In this document: in pieces, positions 26,088-35,013 of the stretch | How positions within the stretch are numbered: position 1 is the stretch's first letter | Layout of the letters: each line of letters starts with the position of its first letter | Source of the DNA: Bradyrhizobium sp. BR13661 | GTDB lineage: Bacteria; Pseudomonadota; Alphaproteobacteria; Rhizobiales; Xanthobacteraceae | Length of the DNA: 64,000 bases | Reading direction: 5' to 3' | Assembly: GCF_029892425.1 (NCBI RefSeq) | Contig: NZ_JARXWB010000007.1 | Span: 186,001 to 250,000 of the forward strand | Notes under the pieces: model-generated | The model's database searches: none | Told to the model about the DNA's origin: nothing | The model's input: the letters and a program-made list of their open reading frames with translations, nothing else | Program-made: the position numbers and the translations under genes

Positions 26088-26201
26088 TCTCTCAAGTGCG
26101 ATGAGATTTGGATGAATCGCGTGCGCACCGACTTCGCGCCGTGATGGCATTGTACTGCTGTCTGCCGCAGAATTGTCGCGCTTCAGTAACAGGGTACAGC
26201 C

Positions 26202-27188
26202 ATGGGGCAATTCCTTCTGGTTGAGTCGCGCAGACTGGACGGTTTTGAAGGCCTTGAACAGGCCGTCCACGGTTCGCATGTCGACGTGATGCAGCTCGGG
26301 CGCGGGCGGCTGCGCGGGACGTTGTCGCATATTGGAATCGGCGACTTCTCGCTGAGCATCGGCGCCTTCAACGTCGGCATGCGCACGCAGCGAGTCTCCA
26401 GCGACGACAAGCTGATCATCGGGATGTTGCTCGCGGCCGAGGAGCGCGTGGCTCACTGGTCGTTCGACATGCAGCTCAACGACGTGCTCGTGATTCCGCC
26501 GCTGCTGGAGCACGACGGGGTCTTTCACGGCGGCTCCGCTTACGCCGCGATGCGCCTCGATCTCAGCGAGGTCACCTCACTGTTTGGCGGAGAAGCGAGG
26601 CTCAGCGATCCCGACACCTGGCGCAGTCGCGGGCATTTCAGGGCGGAGAGTGTGACCGGCGCGATCGCCACGCGCCGTTTGGTCGCGATCATGTCGCACC
26701 TGCGCACCAACAGGATGGGACTGACGCCATCGACCGCCGAATATTGGAAGCGGGCGATCGCCGAATGTATGGCGGTCAACGTCATGTCGTCGCTGCCGCC
26801 CGACGACAGCGGCTGGCTTCCTTCAGCGCGGCGGTTGATCCGCAGGGTCGAGAACTATCTCGATGAGGCCGGCAGCCGCCCGCTGCACGTGTCCGAGATC
26901 TGCGCCGCGCTGGGCGTGTCGCGCCGCACCTTGCACCGCGCCTTTCAGGAGGTGTTCGGCCTCGGCCCGGTCAGCTTCCTCCGGCACAAGCGGCTTTGCG
27001 AGGTGCATTCCATCCTGCGCGCCAGTGCGCCCGGCTCGACCACCGTGGCCGCCGTCGCGATGGAGCAGGGCTTTTATGAGCTCGGCCGCTTCGCGCAGTA
27101 TTACCTTGCGATGTTCGGGGAGCGCCCGTCGCAGACGCTGGGAGGCGCAACATTGCGTACGGCCGGCGAGGGCGTCGCCCAAGCCTAG
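26202..27188 (+). CDS. AraC-family transcriptional regulator
   Basis: A 328-residue regulator with a large N-terminal sensing domain (about residues 1-200, no catalytic motif seen) and a C-terminal double HTH (about 225-320). The first helix-turn-helix is VSEICAALGVSRRTLHRAFQEVFG. The second covers TVAAVAMEQGFYELGRFAQYYLAMFGERPS, the standard AraC signature. It follows the pdxA-like gene by 114 bases and may regulate the same pathway or a neighbour, but there is no direct evidence of its target. Confidence 0.88.
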   Translation: MGQFLLVESRRLDGFEGLEQAVHGSHVDVMQLGRGRLRGTLSHIGIGDFSLSIGAFNVGMRTQRVSSDDKLIIGMLLAAEERVAHWSFDMQLNDVLVIPPLLEHDGVFHGGSAYAAMRLDLSEVTSLFGGEARLSDPDTWRSRGHFRAESVTGAIATRRLVAIMSHLRTNRMGLTPSTAEYWKRAIAECMAVNVMSSLPPDDSGWLPSARRLIRRVENYLDEAGSRPLHVSEICAALGVSRRTLHRAFQEVFGLGPVSFLRHKRLCEVHSILRASAPGSTTVAAVAMEQGFYELGRFAQYYLAMFGERPSQTLGGATLRTAGEGVAQA

Positions 27189-27192
27189 AAGC

Positions 27193-27690
27193 CTAGCCCT
27201 CCTGAATTTGCGAAGGCGCGCGTGTTCCCAGCCGCTCCACGAGGCGGATCAAATAGCCATCGGGATCCTGCACGAGAAACTCGCGCTGCCCGACCTCCTG
27301 CTCGCCGACGCGATACCAGGCCTCATTCGGCGGTTCGTAAAGCGGCCAATTTGCCAGGTCGAGGGCTCGCAGGATCGGATCGATGCGATCGACGACCATC
27401 TGGAAATTGATGCCGCGCCCGAAGGGACGGTGCATCTCCGCCGTTTCCCAACGGCCGTTCAATTCGCACAGCATCATCTGCAATCGTCCCCTGACAAGAT
27501 ACACAAATCCGGCATTCGGACGGTCATAGGCAATGTCGAACCCGAGCAGGTTGCGCCAGAACGACAGGCTGGCTTGAATGTTCGAGACGCTGAGCTCCGG
27601 CACGAGATCGGCAAAGCCGTCGCGTGGTGCGCAGCCGGTGCTGTCGGATGTGGCGCGGGCGATGGGGTCTGAAAGCGGTGGCTTGGTCAT
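27193..27690 (-). CDS. VOC-fold protein (glyoxalase/bleomycin-resistance-like)
   Basis: A 165-residue vicinal-oxygen-chelate fold protein. It shows the paired beta-alpha-beta units: VPELSVSNIQASLSFWRNLLGFDIAYDR, YLVRGRLQMMLCEL and REFLVQDPDGYLIRLVERLG with the metal-ligand region near the C-terminus. Such proteins include bleomycin-type binding proteins, glyoxalases and dioxygenases; the activity here is unknown. The ATG at 27690 is used. A TTG three codons earlier has GAGG upstream and is an alternative start. Confidence 0.82.
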   Translation of the reverse strand: MTKPPLSDPIARATSDSTGCAPRDGFADLVPELSVSNIQASLSFWRNLLGFDIAYDRPNAGFVYLVRGRLQMMLCELNGRWETAEMHRPFGRGINFQMVVDRIDPILRALDLANWPLYEPPNEAWYRVGEQEVGQREFLVQDPDGYLIRLVERLGTRAPSQIQEG

Positions 27691-27720
27691 CGGAGGCAAA
27701 CGGCCTCAATCGCGAAAGAC

Positions 27721-27860
27721 GCCATCATCGGATCATGCCGGTGTTTTGCCCGACGTGTCAAACGACGTTGACCGACTCTTCCAGTGGCGAACGAAAATCA
27801 TCCATGAAAGCAACCTGCTCGCTACTGTGCATGGGGTTGTTTTACGGTTTGGGGAAAGTG
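27721..27860. repeat. Possible Bradyrhizobium-type dispersed intergenic sequence
   Basis: The 175-base gap between two minus-strand genes holds CATGCCGGTGTTTTGCCCG and, further on, ACTGTGCATGGGGTTGTTTT. Both resemble sequences I associate with dispersed intergenic copies in Bradyrhizobium genomes. That is recollection, not a search, and no second copy exists in this window. Short frames through it look like read-through of the repeat. Confidence 0.3.
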
Positions 27861-27865
27861 CAGCG

Positions 27866-28942
27866 TCAGGCCGCGCAGACGATCACGCCATACCAGCCGA
27901 GCCCGCGATAGGTCTCGTAGCCCGGCGTCGCATGGAAGGCGATCATTGCACCTGAGCGGTCCTGGTAGAAGCCGGAGCGCTGTCCGTTGAGCGACAGTGA
28001 GATGCGTTCGCTGAGGATGCCCTGGCCGTCGGACGCGGCGATCACGCGAAAGTTCGAGTCGACCAGCAGCACGCGCGCCTTGTCGCTGTCGCCGACGCGG
28101 ACGCCTTGCACGATCGCGCGTGCCTGCGGCTCCCAGTCGAAATGGATGGCGAGCACGCCGATCGGCGCGCCGTTGGCCTGACCGCCGGCGCGGACGCTGG
28201 CGCAATAGGTCGCGACCTGGGCGTTGCCGAGCAGCGGCTGGTTCTCGACGTCGCCGGCGACATAGTCGTCACCGGAGCGCAAGGTCTTTGCCTCGCGAAA
28301 CCATTTGGTGTGAGCGACGTTCTGGCCGACGACAGGAAAGCGGTCGGCGCGACCATTGGCGATGACGTTGCCGTCTAGGTCGCAGAGCCAGAGGTCGAGA
28401 TAGACGGTGTAGGCACCGAGAATGACGCCGAGGCGCTGCGAGGCGTAGCTGACCGCGGCCGGAGCGGGGGAGGCGGCGCAATCGACCACGGCGGAGTCAG
28501 TCGCCCACCAGCGCACGTCGCAGGTGCGCTCATAGAGGTTGCGGTCGATCAGCTCGATCGCGTTCAGGGACAGGTCCATCATGCGCTCGCCGCGCGAGCG
28601 CTGGCTCATGCGCTCGATCGAGGCGACAAGATCGCCGGTTCGTTTGGTCAGCTGGGTCTCGAGCTCGCGTGCGATGGTCTCGACCTGTTGGCCGACCCCG
28701 CGTACCTCCTGCGCCACCACAGCGAAGCCCGCGCCCTGTGCGCCGGCGCGCGAGCTTTCGATCAGCGCGTTCAGCGCCAGCATCTTCATCTGGTTGGTGA
28801 TCTGCTGGATCGACTTGGTCTTGTCGACCGCGATCTGGTTGACCTCCGCGGTCAGCCGATTGATCAGCGCGGAAATGTCGGAATCGTCGTCGGCGGGTTC
28901 GGTGGTGACAGGCTTGGCTTTCAGACCCAGCGCAGCAGACAT
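27866..28942 (-). CDS. Soluble chemotaxis-receptor-like protein: signalling hairpin then Cache-like sensor
   Basis: A 358-residue protein without an evident membrane segment. Residues about 45-110 hold the MCP signalling tip signature (QITNQMKMLALNALIESSRAGAQGAGFAVVAQEVR), followed by a coiled coil. The C-terminal ~200 residues resemble a Cache/PAS-like sensor (LGAYTVYLDLWLCDLDGNVIANGRADRFPVVG, HTKWFREAKTLRSGDDYVAGDV, GVLAIHFDWEPQARAIV). The order is the reverse of classical chemoreceptors, which have sensor then signalling domain. AAGGA 8 bases before 28942 supports this start over 28999. It could signal to CheA from the cytoplasm or act in a Che-like or cell-cycle pathway. Confidence 0.82.
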   Translation of the reverse strand: MSAALGLKAKPVTTEPADDDSDISALINRLTAEVNQIAVDKTKSIQQITNQMKMLALNALIESSRAGAQGAGFAVVAQEVRGVGQQVETIARELETQLTKRTGDLVASIERMSQRSRGERMMDLSLNAIELIDRNLYERTCDVRWWATDSAVVDCAASPAPAAVSYASQRLGVILGAYTVYLDLWLCDLDGNVIANGRADRFPVVGQNVAHTKWFREAKTLRSGDDYVAGDVENQPLLGNAQVATYCASVRAGGQANGAPIGVLAIHFDWEPQARAIVQGVRVGDSDKARVLLVDSNFRVIAASDGQGILSERISLSLNGQRSGFYQDRSGAMIAFHATPGYETYRGLGWYGVIVCAA

Positions 28943-29219
28943 CGGGGCGTTCCTTGGCAATGAGGCGTGATCTGCAATGAACCCGGAACTACAAATCACC
29001 CAGATCGAATAAGTGTAATTTTCGAAGATTCGCGCTAACGCCCACTTAATTTGCTGTCCGCGCGGCTGCTCAAATGGTAGTCAACCCGCTGAGTAATTCG
29101 GCAATCCACCGCTTTGTGGGCCGCTGACGTTGCAATCGGCCGAAGATTCCCGGTCAATTCTGCAGGCCCGATGCGGCCGCCGCGCCGTTGCGTATCCCTG
29201 ACGACTTGAACCCCGAATC

Positions 29220-31061
29220 ATGACGCCGCCCGCCACCGCCTTGCCCGTCGAGATGCCCCAGGCCTTCCTGGGCGTGGCGCGCTCGTTCACCGACAAGCTC
29301 TGGCGCACCCGGTTGGATGCGCGCGGCGCCGCCACGGCGCTCGCCATCGTGCAGCGTCACCAGCTGCCGGAATTGCTGGCGCGGGTCCTGGCCGGTCGCG
29401 GCGTCGATATCGACGCGGTGCCTGATTTCCTCGATCCGACCATCCGCAAGCTCATGCCGGATCCGTTCACGGTGACGGAGATGGAGGCCGCCTCAAAACG
29501 GATTGCAGATGCGGCCGTGAAGGGTGAGACCGTTGCGATCTTCGGCGACTACGACGTCGACGGCGCGACGTCGGCGGCGCTGCTCGCCTGGCACCTGCGC
29601 CATTGCGGGCTCGATCCGCTGATCCACATTCCCGACCGCATTTTTGAAGGCTATGGCCCCAACGTCGAAGCTGTCCGAGGGCTCGCCGCCAAGGGCGCGA
29701 CGCTGCTCGTCACCGTCGATTGCGGTACCACCAGCATCGAGCCTCTCGCCGAAGCCAAGCGGCTCGGCATGTCGGTCGTGGTGATCGACCACCACCAGGC
29801 CGGCGATGTACTTCCAGAGGTCGACGCGCTGGTCAATCCGAATCGGCTCGACGATCTCTCGGGCCTTGGCCATCTCGCCGCCGTCGGCCTCGTACTGGTG
29901 ACGCTGGTCGCGGTTAACAGAGAACTTCGGCAGCGCGGCTTCTGGTCTGCGGAGATGCCGGAGCCCGACCTGCTCGGCATGCTGCATCACGTCGCACTCG
30001 GCACCGTCGCCGATGTCGCGCCGCTGATTGGTTTGAACCGCGCCTTCGTCGCCAAGGGCCTGATCGCGATGCGGCGGCGCGACCATGTCGGCCATACCGC
30101 GCTGATGGACGTAGCGCGGCTCAACGGCCCGCCGGAGGCCTGGCATCTCGGCTTCATGCTGGGGCCGCGCGTCAACGCCGGTGGCCGGATCGGCCGCGCC
30201 GATCTTGGCGTACGGCTCTTGCTGGAAGGCGACAGCGTCGAGGCCGCACGGATCGCCGCCGAGCTCGACCGCCTCAACAGCGAACGCCGCGTCATCGAAC
30301 AGGCCGCCGAAGCGCAGGCCGAAGCCGAGGCGCTGGCGTCGATTGGCCTCGAGGACAAGCTCGGCGTCATCGTCACCGCGTCCGAAGGCTGGCATCCCGG
30401 CGTGGTGGGCCTTGTTGCCTCGCGGCTGAAGGAGAAGTTCTCGCGGCCGGCTTTTGCGATTGCGCTCGAGCCCGGCGGCATCGGCACCGGTTCGGGCCGC
30501 TCGATCGCCGGCGTCGATCTCGGCAAGGCGGTGCGGCAGGCTGTGGCCGACGGCATTCTGCTGAAAGGCGGCGGCCACGCAATGGCCGCGGGCGTGACGC
30601 TGCGGAAAGAGAAGCTCGCCGAATTCCGCGCCTATTTGGAGAACGCGCTGGCGCAGGACGTCGCCGAGGCGCGTCATGTCAACGAGCTCTACATCGACGG
30701 CGCGATCTCGGCGCGCGCGGTGACGCCGGAGCTTGCGAGCACGCTCAATCGTGCAGGACCCTTTGGCAGTGGCAATCCGGAGCCGGTGCTGGCGCTGCCG
30801 GCGCATCAGCTGGTCTTCGCCGATGAGGTCGGACAGGCGCATCTGCGGCTGCGCTTCAAATCGGGGGACGGCTCGATCGTCAATGGCATCGCGTTCCGCT
30901 CGGTCGGCCAGAAGCTCGGCAATGCGTTGCTCGCCAATCGCGGCCAGCAACTGCATGTTGCGGGATCCTTGTCGGTCGATCGTTATCAGGGCGCCGAGCG
31001 CGTGCAGTTTCGCGTCATCGACGCCGCACTACCGGACCAGGGGCCATCCGTGATTAGATGA
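29220..31061 (+). CDS. recJ: Single-stranded-DNA-specific exonuclease RecJ
   Basis: RecJ degrades single-stranded DNA 5'-3' in recombination and mismatch repair. The 613 residues contain the DHH-family motifs: GDYDVDG (109-115), VTVDCG (Asp167), DHH (190-192) and the DHHA1 domain GGGHAMAAGVTL, followed by the C-terminal OB-fold region. No clear ribosome site precedes the ATG. In many Rhizobiales recJ directly follows hom-glpX. Here it is separated from glpX by 11 kb. Confidence 0.95.
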   Translation: MTPPATALPVEMPQAFLGVARSFTDKLWRTRLDARGAATALAIVQRHQLPELLARVLAGRGVDIDAVPDFLDPTIRKLMPDPFTVTEMEAASKRIADAAVKGETVAIFGDYDVDGATSAALLAWHLRHCGLDPLIHIPDRIFEGYGPNVEAVRGLAAKGATLLVTVDCGTTSIEPLAEAKRLGMSVVVIDHHQAGDVLPEVDALVNPNRLDDLSGLGHLAAVGLVLVTLVAVNRELRQRGFWSAEMPEPDLLGMLHHVALGTVADVAPLIGLNRAFVAKGLIAMRRRDHVGHTALMDVARLNGPPEAWHLGFMLGPRVNAGGRIGRADLGVRLLLEGDSVEAARIAAELDRLNSERRVIEQAAEAQAEAEALASIGLEDKLGVIVTASEGWHPGVVGLVASRLKEKFSRPAFAIALEPGGIGTGSGRSIAGVDLGKAVRQAVADGILLKGGGHAMAAGVTLRKEKLAEFRAYLENALAQDVAEARHVNELYIDGAISARAVTPELASTLNRAGPFGSGNPEPVLALPAHQLVFADEVGQAHLRLRFKSGDGSIVNGIAFRSVGQKLGNALLANRGQQLHVAGSLSVDRYQGAERVQFRVIDAALPDQGPSVIR

Positions 31062-31098
31062 GACGGCCTCAAACAAACAACAAAGAAAGGGAGTGAAC

Positions 31099-31908
31099 AT
31101 GGCAGGGCAGGTTGAGGGCAAGGTTGCGCTAGTGACGGGCGGCGCGTCCGGTATTGGCGAGGCCATCGTCGAGCTATTTGCGCGCGAAGGCGCAACTGTC
31201 GTCATCACTGACATCGACGAGCTGCGCGGGCCCGAACTCGCGACGCGCGTGACAAAGGCTGGTGGCAAGGCGATTTTCCTGGAGCAGGACGTCACCAGCG
31301 AGGAGCGCTGGATCGAGATCGTGGCGGACATCGCGAAGCGTCACGGCCGGCTCGACATCATGGTCTCCAATGCCGGCATCGGCATCGCCGTGCCTTCGAT
31401 CACCGACATGACGCTCTCTGACTGGCGCAAGCAGAACGCGATCAACCTCGATGGCGTGTTTCTCTCGGTGAAGCATTGCCTGCCGCTGATGCGCAAGCAT
31501 GGCGGCGGCTCGATCGTGATGATGTCCTCGCTCGCGGGCCTGCGCGGTGCGCCCGGGCTGTCGGCCTATTCGGCGACCAAGGGCGGCGTGCGGCTTTTTG
31601 CCAAATCGATTGCGATGGAGTGCGCGGCGGCGGGCGACGGCATCCGCGTCAATTCGGTCCACCCTGGGATCATCGACACGCCGATCTGGGGCAAGATCCC
31701 GACCGGGGCGACCGGCGCCGGTCAGAACGCGCCGATTGATCCCGAAGAGCGCGCAAAAGTCGCAACGCCGCTCGGCCGCGCAGGTCAGGCCGCGGAGATT
31801 GCCTCCGGCGTGCTGTATCTGGCGTCGGATGCCTCGCGCTACGTCACCGGCACTGAGCTCGTCATCGATGGCGGCATGAATGCCGGTGGGGTGCCGCGGC
31901 GGGCGTGA
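31099..31908 (+). CDS. SDR-family oxidoreductase
   Basis: A 269-residue classical short-chain dehydrogenase. TGGASGIGEAI near the N-terminus binds NAD(P), VSNAGIGIAV is the NNAG-type motif, the catalytic Ser lies in MMSSLAGLRG, and YSATKGG gives the Tyr-Lys pair. The end VTGTELVIDGGMNAGG is typical. GGGAG 5 bases upstream supports the ATG at 31099 rather than the GTG at 31093. It lies 37 bases after recJ. Substrate unknown; cyclohexanol/3-hydroxyacyl type dehydrogenases look alike. Confidence 0.92.
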   Translation: MAGQVEGKVALVTGGASGIGEAIVELFAREGATVVITDIDELRGPELATRVTKAGGKAIFLEQDVTSEERWIEIVADIAKRHGRLDIMVSNAGIGIAVPSITDMTLSDWRKQNAINLDGVFLSVKHCLPLMRKHGGGSIVMMSSLAGLRGAPGLSAYSATKGGVRLFAKSIAMECAAAGDGIRVNSVHPGIIDTPIWGKIPTGATGAGQNAPIDPEERAKVATPLGRAGQAAEIASGVLYLASDASRYVTGTELVIDGGMNAGGVPRRA

Positions 31909-32004
31909 GACACGCAGGGCAGGGTGGCGCCGTGAGGGGCTGACGCACGGGCGTCGGCCCTGTAGAACGCGGATGTTTCCTGCCCGAAAGAGGTCTCCTT
32001 CGCC

Positions 32005-32796
32005 ATGGCGCACAGCCTTCACGCCTCCTCATCCGCGCCCGTCCGCTCGAACCGGCCGGACCTCGCCACCGATGCGATCCGTACCGCGCGCGAGGATCTC
32101 GCCGCCTGCTTCCGCATGGCCGCGCGCAACGGCTTTGAGGAGGGCATTTGCAACCACTTCTCGGCCGTCGTGCCCGGCCATGACGACCTGTTCCTGGTCA
32201 ACCCCTACGGCTACGCCTTCCGCGAGCTGACGGCCTCAAAACTCCTGATCTGCGACTTCCACGGCCATGTGCTCGACGGTGAGGGCGAGCCTGAAGCGAC
32301 CGCGTTCTACATCCATGCCGAGATGCACAAGCGCCTGCCGCGCGCCAAGGTCGCCTTCCACACCCACATGCCCTATGCGACCGCGTTGTCGATGACCGAG
32401 GGCGATCCGCTGATCTGGGCCGGGCAAACAGCGCTGAAGTTCTACGGACGCACCGCGGTGGACCGCGACTACAATGGCCTCGCCCTCGACGTTAGCGAAG
32501 GCGCGCGCATTGCATCGGCCGTGGGCGATGCCGACATCGTCTTCATGAAGCATCACGGCGTGATGGTGCTGGCGCCGACGATCGCGGAAGCGTGGGACGA
32601 TCTCTACTACCTCGAACGCGCGGCTGAAGTGCAGGTGCTGGCGATGTCGACGGGACGCAAGGTGCTGCCGGTCGATCCCGCGGTCGCTGCCGCAACATAC
32701 AAGCAGATGCGAGAGGGCGATTCCGAATCGGCGCGGCTGCATCTCGCCGCGATCCGCCGCCAGCTCGACGCGGAAGAGCCGCAATACCGGCACTGA
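32005..32796 (+). CDS. Class II aldolase/adducin family protein
   Basis: A 263-residue class II aldolase/adducin fold protein related to L-fuculose-phosphate aldolase and ribulose-5-phosphate epimerase. Zinc-ligand histidines lie in AFHTHMPYATAL and MKHHGVMVL, and the phosphate-loop region reads EGICNHFSAVV. In this subgroup the substrate and even aldolase activity are often unknown. It follows the SDR gene on the same strand after a 96-base gap and may act with it on a hydroxy-aldehyde or sugar acid. Confidence 0.88.
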   Translation: MAHSLHASSSAPVRSNRPDLATDAIRTAREDLAACFRMAARNGFEEGICNHFSAVVPGHDDLFLVNPYGYAFRELTASKLLICDFHGHVLDGEGEPEATAFYIHAEMHKRLPRAKVAFHTHMPYATALSMTEGDPLIWAGQTALKFYGRTAVDRDYNGLALDVSEGARIASAVGDADIVFMKHHGVMVLAPTIAEAWDDLYYLERAAEVQVLAMSTGRKVLPVDPAVAAATYKQMREGDSESARLHLAAIRRQLDAEEPQYRH

Positions 32797-32802
32797 GGCT
32801 GC

Positions 32803-34023
32803 TTACGATCCCTGCCGCAGCTTCGCCAGCACCTTTAGCCCGCCATAGCCATCGGCGGGCGTGATGCCGGCGCGCTGCTGAAAATCCTTAATGGCTTTCA
32901 TCGTGTCGTTGCCGACGCGGCCGTCAGTGCCGCCGGTATCGAAACCGGCCTTGGTCAGCCGCGTCTGCATCTCCTGCACCTCGGCGAGCGTCAAGATGCG
33001 CTCGGAGCCGGGGAAGGGCTGAATGAAGGGCGGCGCGCCGAGGCAGCGGTCGCCGAGATGGCAGATCGCCAGCGCGTAGTTCATCGAGGGGTTGTAGCTC
33101 TTCACCGAATAGAAATTCGGCCCCAGCAGGAATGTCGGTCCGCCCGCAACCGGCGTCCACATCTGCGCGGATGCGTTCGGTTGCGGGAACGGTTGGCCGT
33201 CGGCGCGGGTTACGCCGGCCGCCTGCCATGCCGCATAGGTGCGTCCGCCGTTCATCTCGCTGGCCGCGCGCACCTCATAGCCCCAATGCTCGCCGCGGCG
33301 CCATTTGCCGCGATTGACCAGATATTTCGCCGTCGACCCCAGCGCGTCGTCGGGCTTGCCGAACGGAGAGACCTTGCCGTCGCCGTCATAGTCGATGCCG
33401 ACATTGAGCCACACCTCCGGCATCCATTGCGAATTCCCCATCGCGCCGGCCCAGGAGCCCTGCATCTCCTCAGGCGTGCTCCAGCCCTTGTCGACGATGC
33501 GGAGCGCGTTGATCAGTTCGGCCTCCCAATAGGCCTTGCGGCGCGGTTCGTTCCAGGCGAGCGCGGCGAGCGAGGGAAACACCGGCGTCATGTGGTTCTG
33601 CTGCACGAGCGGATCGCCGTAAGCAGATTCCACGCCCCACAGCGCCAGTAGCGTGCCGCGCTCGACACCGAAATCACGCTCGATGCGCGCGAACAGCGCC
33701 TCGTTGTTCTTGAGCGCAATCTTGCCGTTGATGATGCGCCAGTCGGAGACGCGGCGGTTGATGTATTGCCAGACCTGCTCGTGAAATTCGGGCTGGTTGC
33801 GCATCTGCTTGAACACGCTCATGTCGGGCTCGACCCGCGCCATGGCGCGCTGCCAGGTCGCAGCCGAAATACCTTTCGCCATGGCGCGTGCGCGAAACGC
33901 CTCGCGCCATTCGTCGAAGCCGGGAGGCGATGCGAGTAATTCCGTTGGAATTGCCAGCGAAGCGGCTGCGCCAAGCAGGGCACGGCGGGTGATGCGATTG
34001 GCCGAGGAATCAGCGTGTTTCAT
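32803..34023 (-). CDS. Lytic murein transglycosylase (MltB-like) with C-terminal peptidoglycan-binding domain
   Basis: A 406-residue cell-wall enzyme that cleaves the MurNAc-GlcNAc bond with 1,6-anhydro ring formation. Starting at 34023 gives a twin-arginine-like leader (NRITRRALLGAAASLAIP) and an Ala-Ser cleavage region. The SLT/MltB catalytic domain has the glutamate in LLALWGVESAYGDP and conserved AGAMGNSQWMPEVWLNVGIDYDGDG. The C-terminus (VQEMQTRLTKAGFDTGGTDGRVG) is a PG_binding_1 domain. The extra upstream frame to 34194 is not used. No good Shine-Dalgarno is present. Confidence 0.9.
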   Translation of the reverse strand: MKHADSSANRITRRALLGAAASLAIPTELLASPPGFDEWREAFRARAMAKGISAATWQRAMARVEPDMSVFKQMRNQPEFHEQVWQYINRRVSDWRIINGKIALKNNEALFARIERDFGVERGTLLALWGVESAYGDPLVQQNHMTPVFPSLAALAWNEPRRKAYWEAELINALRIVDKGWSTPEEMQGSWAGAMGNSQWMPEVWLNVGIDYDGDGKVSPFGKPDDALGSTAKYLVNRGKWRRGEHWGYEVRAASEMNGGRTYAAWQAAGVTRADGQPFPQPNASAQMWTPVAGGPTFLLGPNFYSVKSYNPSMNYALAICHLGDRCLGAPPFIQPFPGSERILTLAEVQEMQTRLTKAGFDTGGTDGRVGNDTMKAIKDFQQRAGITPADGYGGLKVLAKLRQGS

Positions 34024-34159
34024 ACGACCATTGTATCGGGAAACACGGCTCTTGTGGGCGGTTCCTGGAACAAGTGGGAACAGGTTTTCAACGTCACGTT
34101 CCCAGGAACAAAGTGTCGCACTCCCGCATTCCCTCCGTACGACATTGGAGGAGGACAAG

Positions 34160-34414
34160 ATGAGGAAATATCTCTTTGCGGCTGCCATAGTCACGGCTAT
34201 CGCGGCCCCTGCGTTCGCGGATGAGGTCGGTGTTCACGTCGGTCCGGTCGGTGCCGGCGTGACGGTCGGCGAGTCGCATGAGTATCGCGACCGCGATCGC
34301 GATCGGACCACCGTCATCAAGGAGCGTGCGCCTGCCGATCGCACCACTGTCATCAAGAAGGAAGATGAATTCGGCAACCGCAGCAAAACCGTGATCCATC
34401 ACGACAACGATTGA
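34160..34414 (+). CDS. Small secreted protein with Asp/Arg-rich mature region
   Basis: An 84-residue exported protein with a clear signal peptide, MRKYLFAAAIVTAIAAPAFA, then DEVGVHVGPVGAGVTVG and a highly charged tail with repeated RDRDRDRTTVIK and DRTTVIKKEDEFGN units. GGAGGAGGACAAG makes a very strong ribosome site. It diverges from the transglycosylase gene. The two TTVIK repeats are the only internal structure. Function unknown, probably periplasmic. Confidence 0.8.
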   Translation: MRKYLFAAAIVTAIAAPAFADEVGVHVGPVGAGVTVGESHEYRDRDRDRTTVIKERAPADRTTVIKKEDEFGNRSKTVIHHDND

Positions 34415-34474
34415 CGCGACAGGGCCCTGGCGGAGGCGCTGGGGCCCGCTTTCATCGACAAGATTCGGGGTGGA

Positions 34475-34726
34475 ATGAAGATACGCACGCATGCGGAAAG
34501 CCATGTCGTCGAGCTCGACGACGGATCATGCTGGCAGATTTTCCCCGGTGATCTCGCAGCGACGCTGAGCTGGAAACCTGAAACGGATTTGCACCTGGAG
34601 CCGATTGGCGACCGGGTGTGTTCGCACGTCCTGATCAATGGTGCGGACCAAAGCCGCGTCCGCGTGATTACGGCAGGCAAAGGCTGGCCCGACGGCGAAG
34701 TTAAGAAAGTATTGAAGGGTGGGTAG
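34475..34726 (+). CDS. Conserved-looking small hypothetical protein
   Basis: An 83-residue soluble protein with an all-beta feel (VVELDDGSCWQIFPGDLAATLSWKPETDLHLEPIGDRVC). GGGGTGG lies directly upstream of the ATG. No signal peptide or motif is recognised. It sits 60 bases after the secreted small protein on the same strand. Confidence 0.7.
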   Translation: MKIRTHAESHVVELDDGSCWQIFPGDLAATLSWKPETDLHLEPIGDRVCSHVLINGADQSRVRVITAGKGWPDGEVKKVLKGG

Positions 34727-34810
34727 GTCGCACCTGCGCCAGGTCAGATATCTCAGATTTTAAGCGCGTCGCTTTACGCTCGGTTGGCCTCTGTCTGGCA
34801 TGATGCCGGC

Positions 34811-34996
34811 ATGCGCGAGCTGTTAGACATCATCCGAGCCAATCCCTGGCCGTTCGGCGCCGGGCTCTTTGTCGTGATCCTGATGATCATCGCCGAGAAT
34901 TTCGGTCGGGGCATTCAGGGTGACGGCGCCGCCGGCGGCGACTTGCCGGATTTCGGCGGTTGCGACGGCGGTGGAGACGGAGGAGGCGGCGACTAG
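34811..34996 (+). CDS. Small single-helix membrane protein with Gly/Asp tail
   Basis: A 61-residue protein with one membrane helix (PFGAGLFVVILMIIA) and a short tail made almost only of Gly, Asp and one Cys (GGCDGGGDGGGGD). The ATG at 34811 is chosen; an in-frame TTG at 34784 is an alternative, and neither has a strong ribosome site. Glycine-rich tails with a Cys are seen in several small bacterial membrane proteins of unknown function. Confidence 0.55.
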   Translation: MRELLDIIRANPWPFGAGLFVVILMIIAENFGRGIQGDGAAGGDLPDFGGCDGGGDGGGGD

Positions 34997-35013
34997 GCTC
35001 GCTTCGCCCTAGC

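Noticed and set aside
29493..30956. A 487-codon frame antisense to recJ
   Set aside because: Shadow frame; RecJ motifs are complete on the plus strand.
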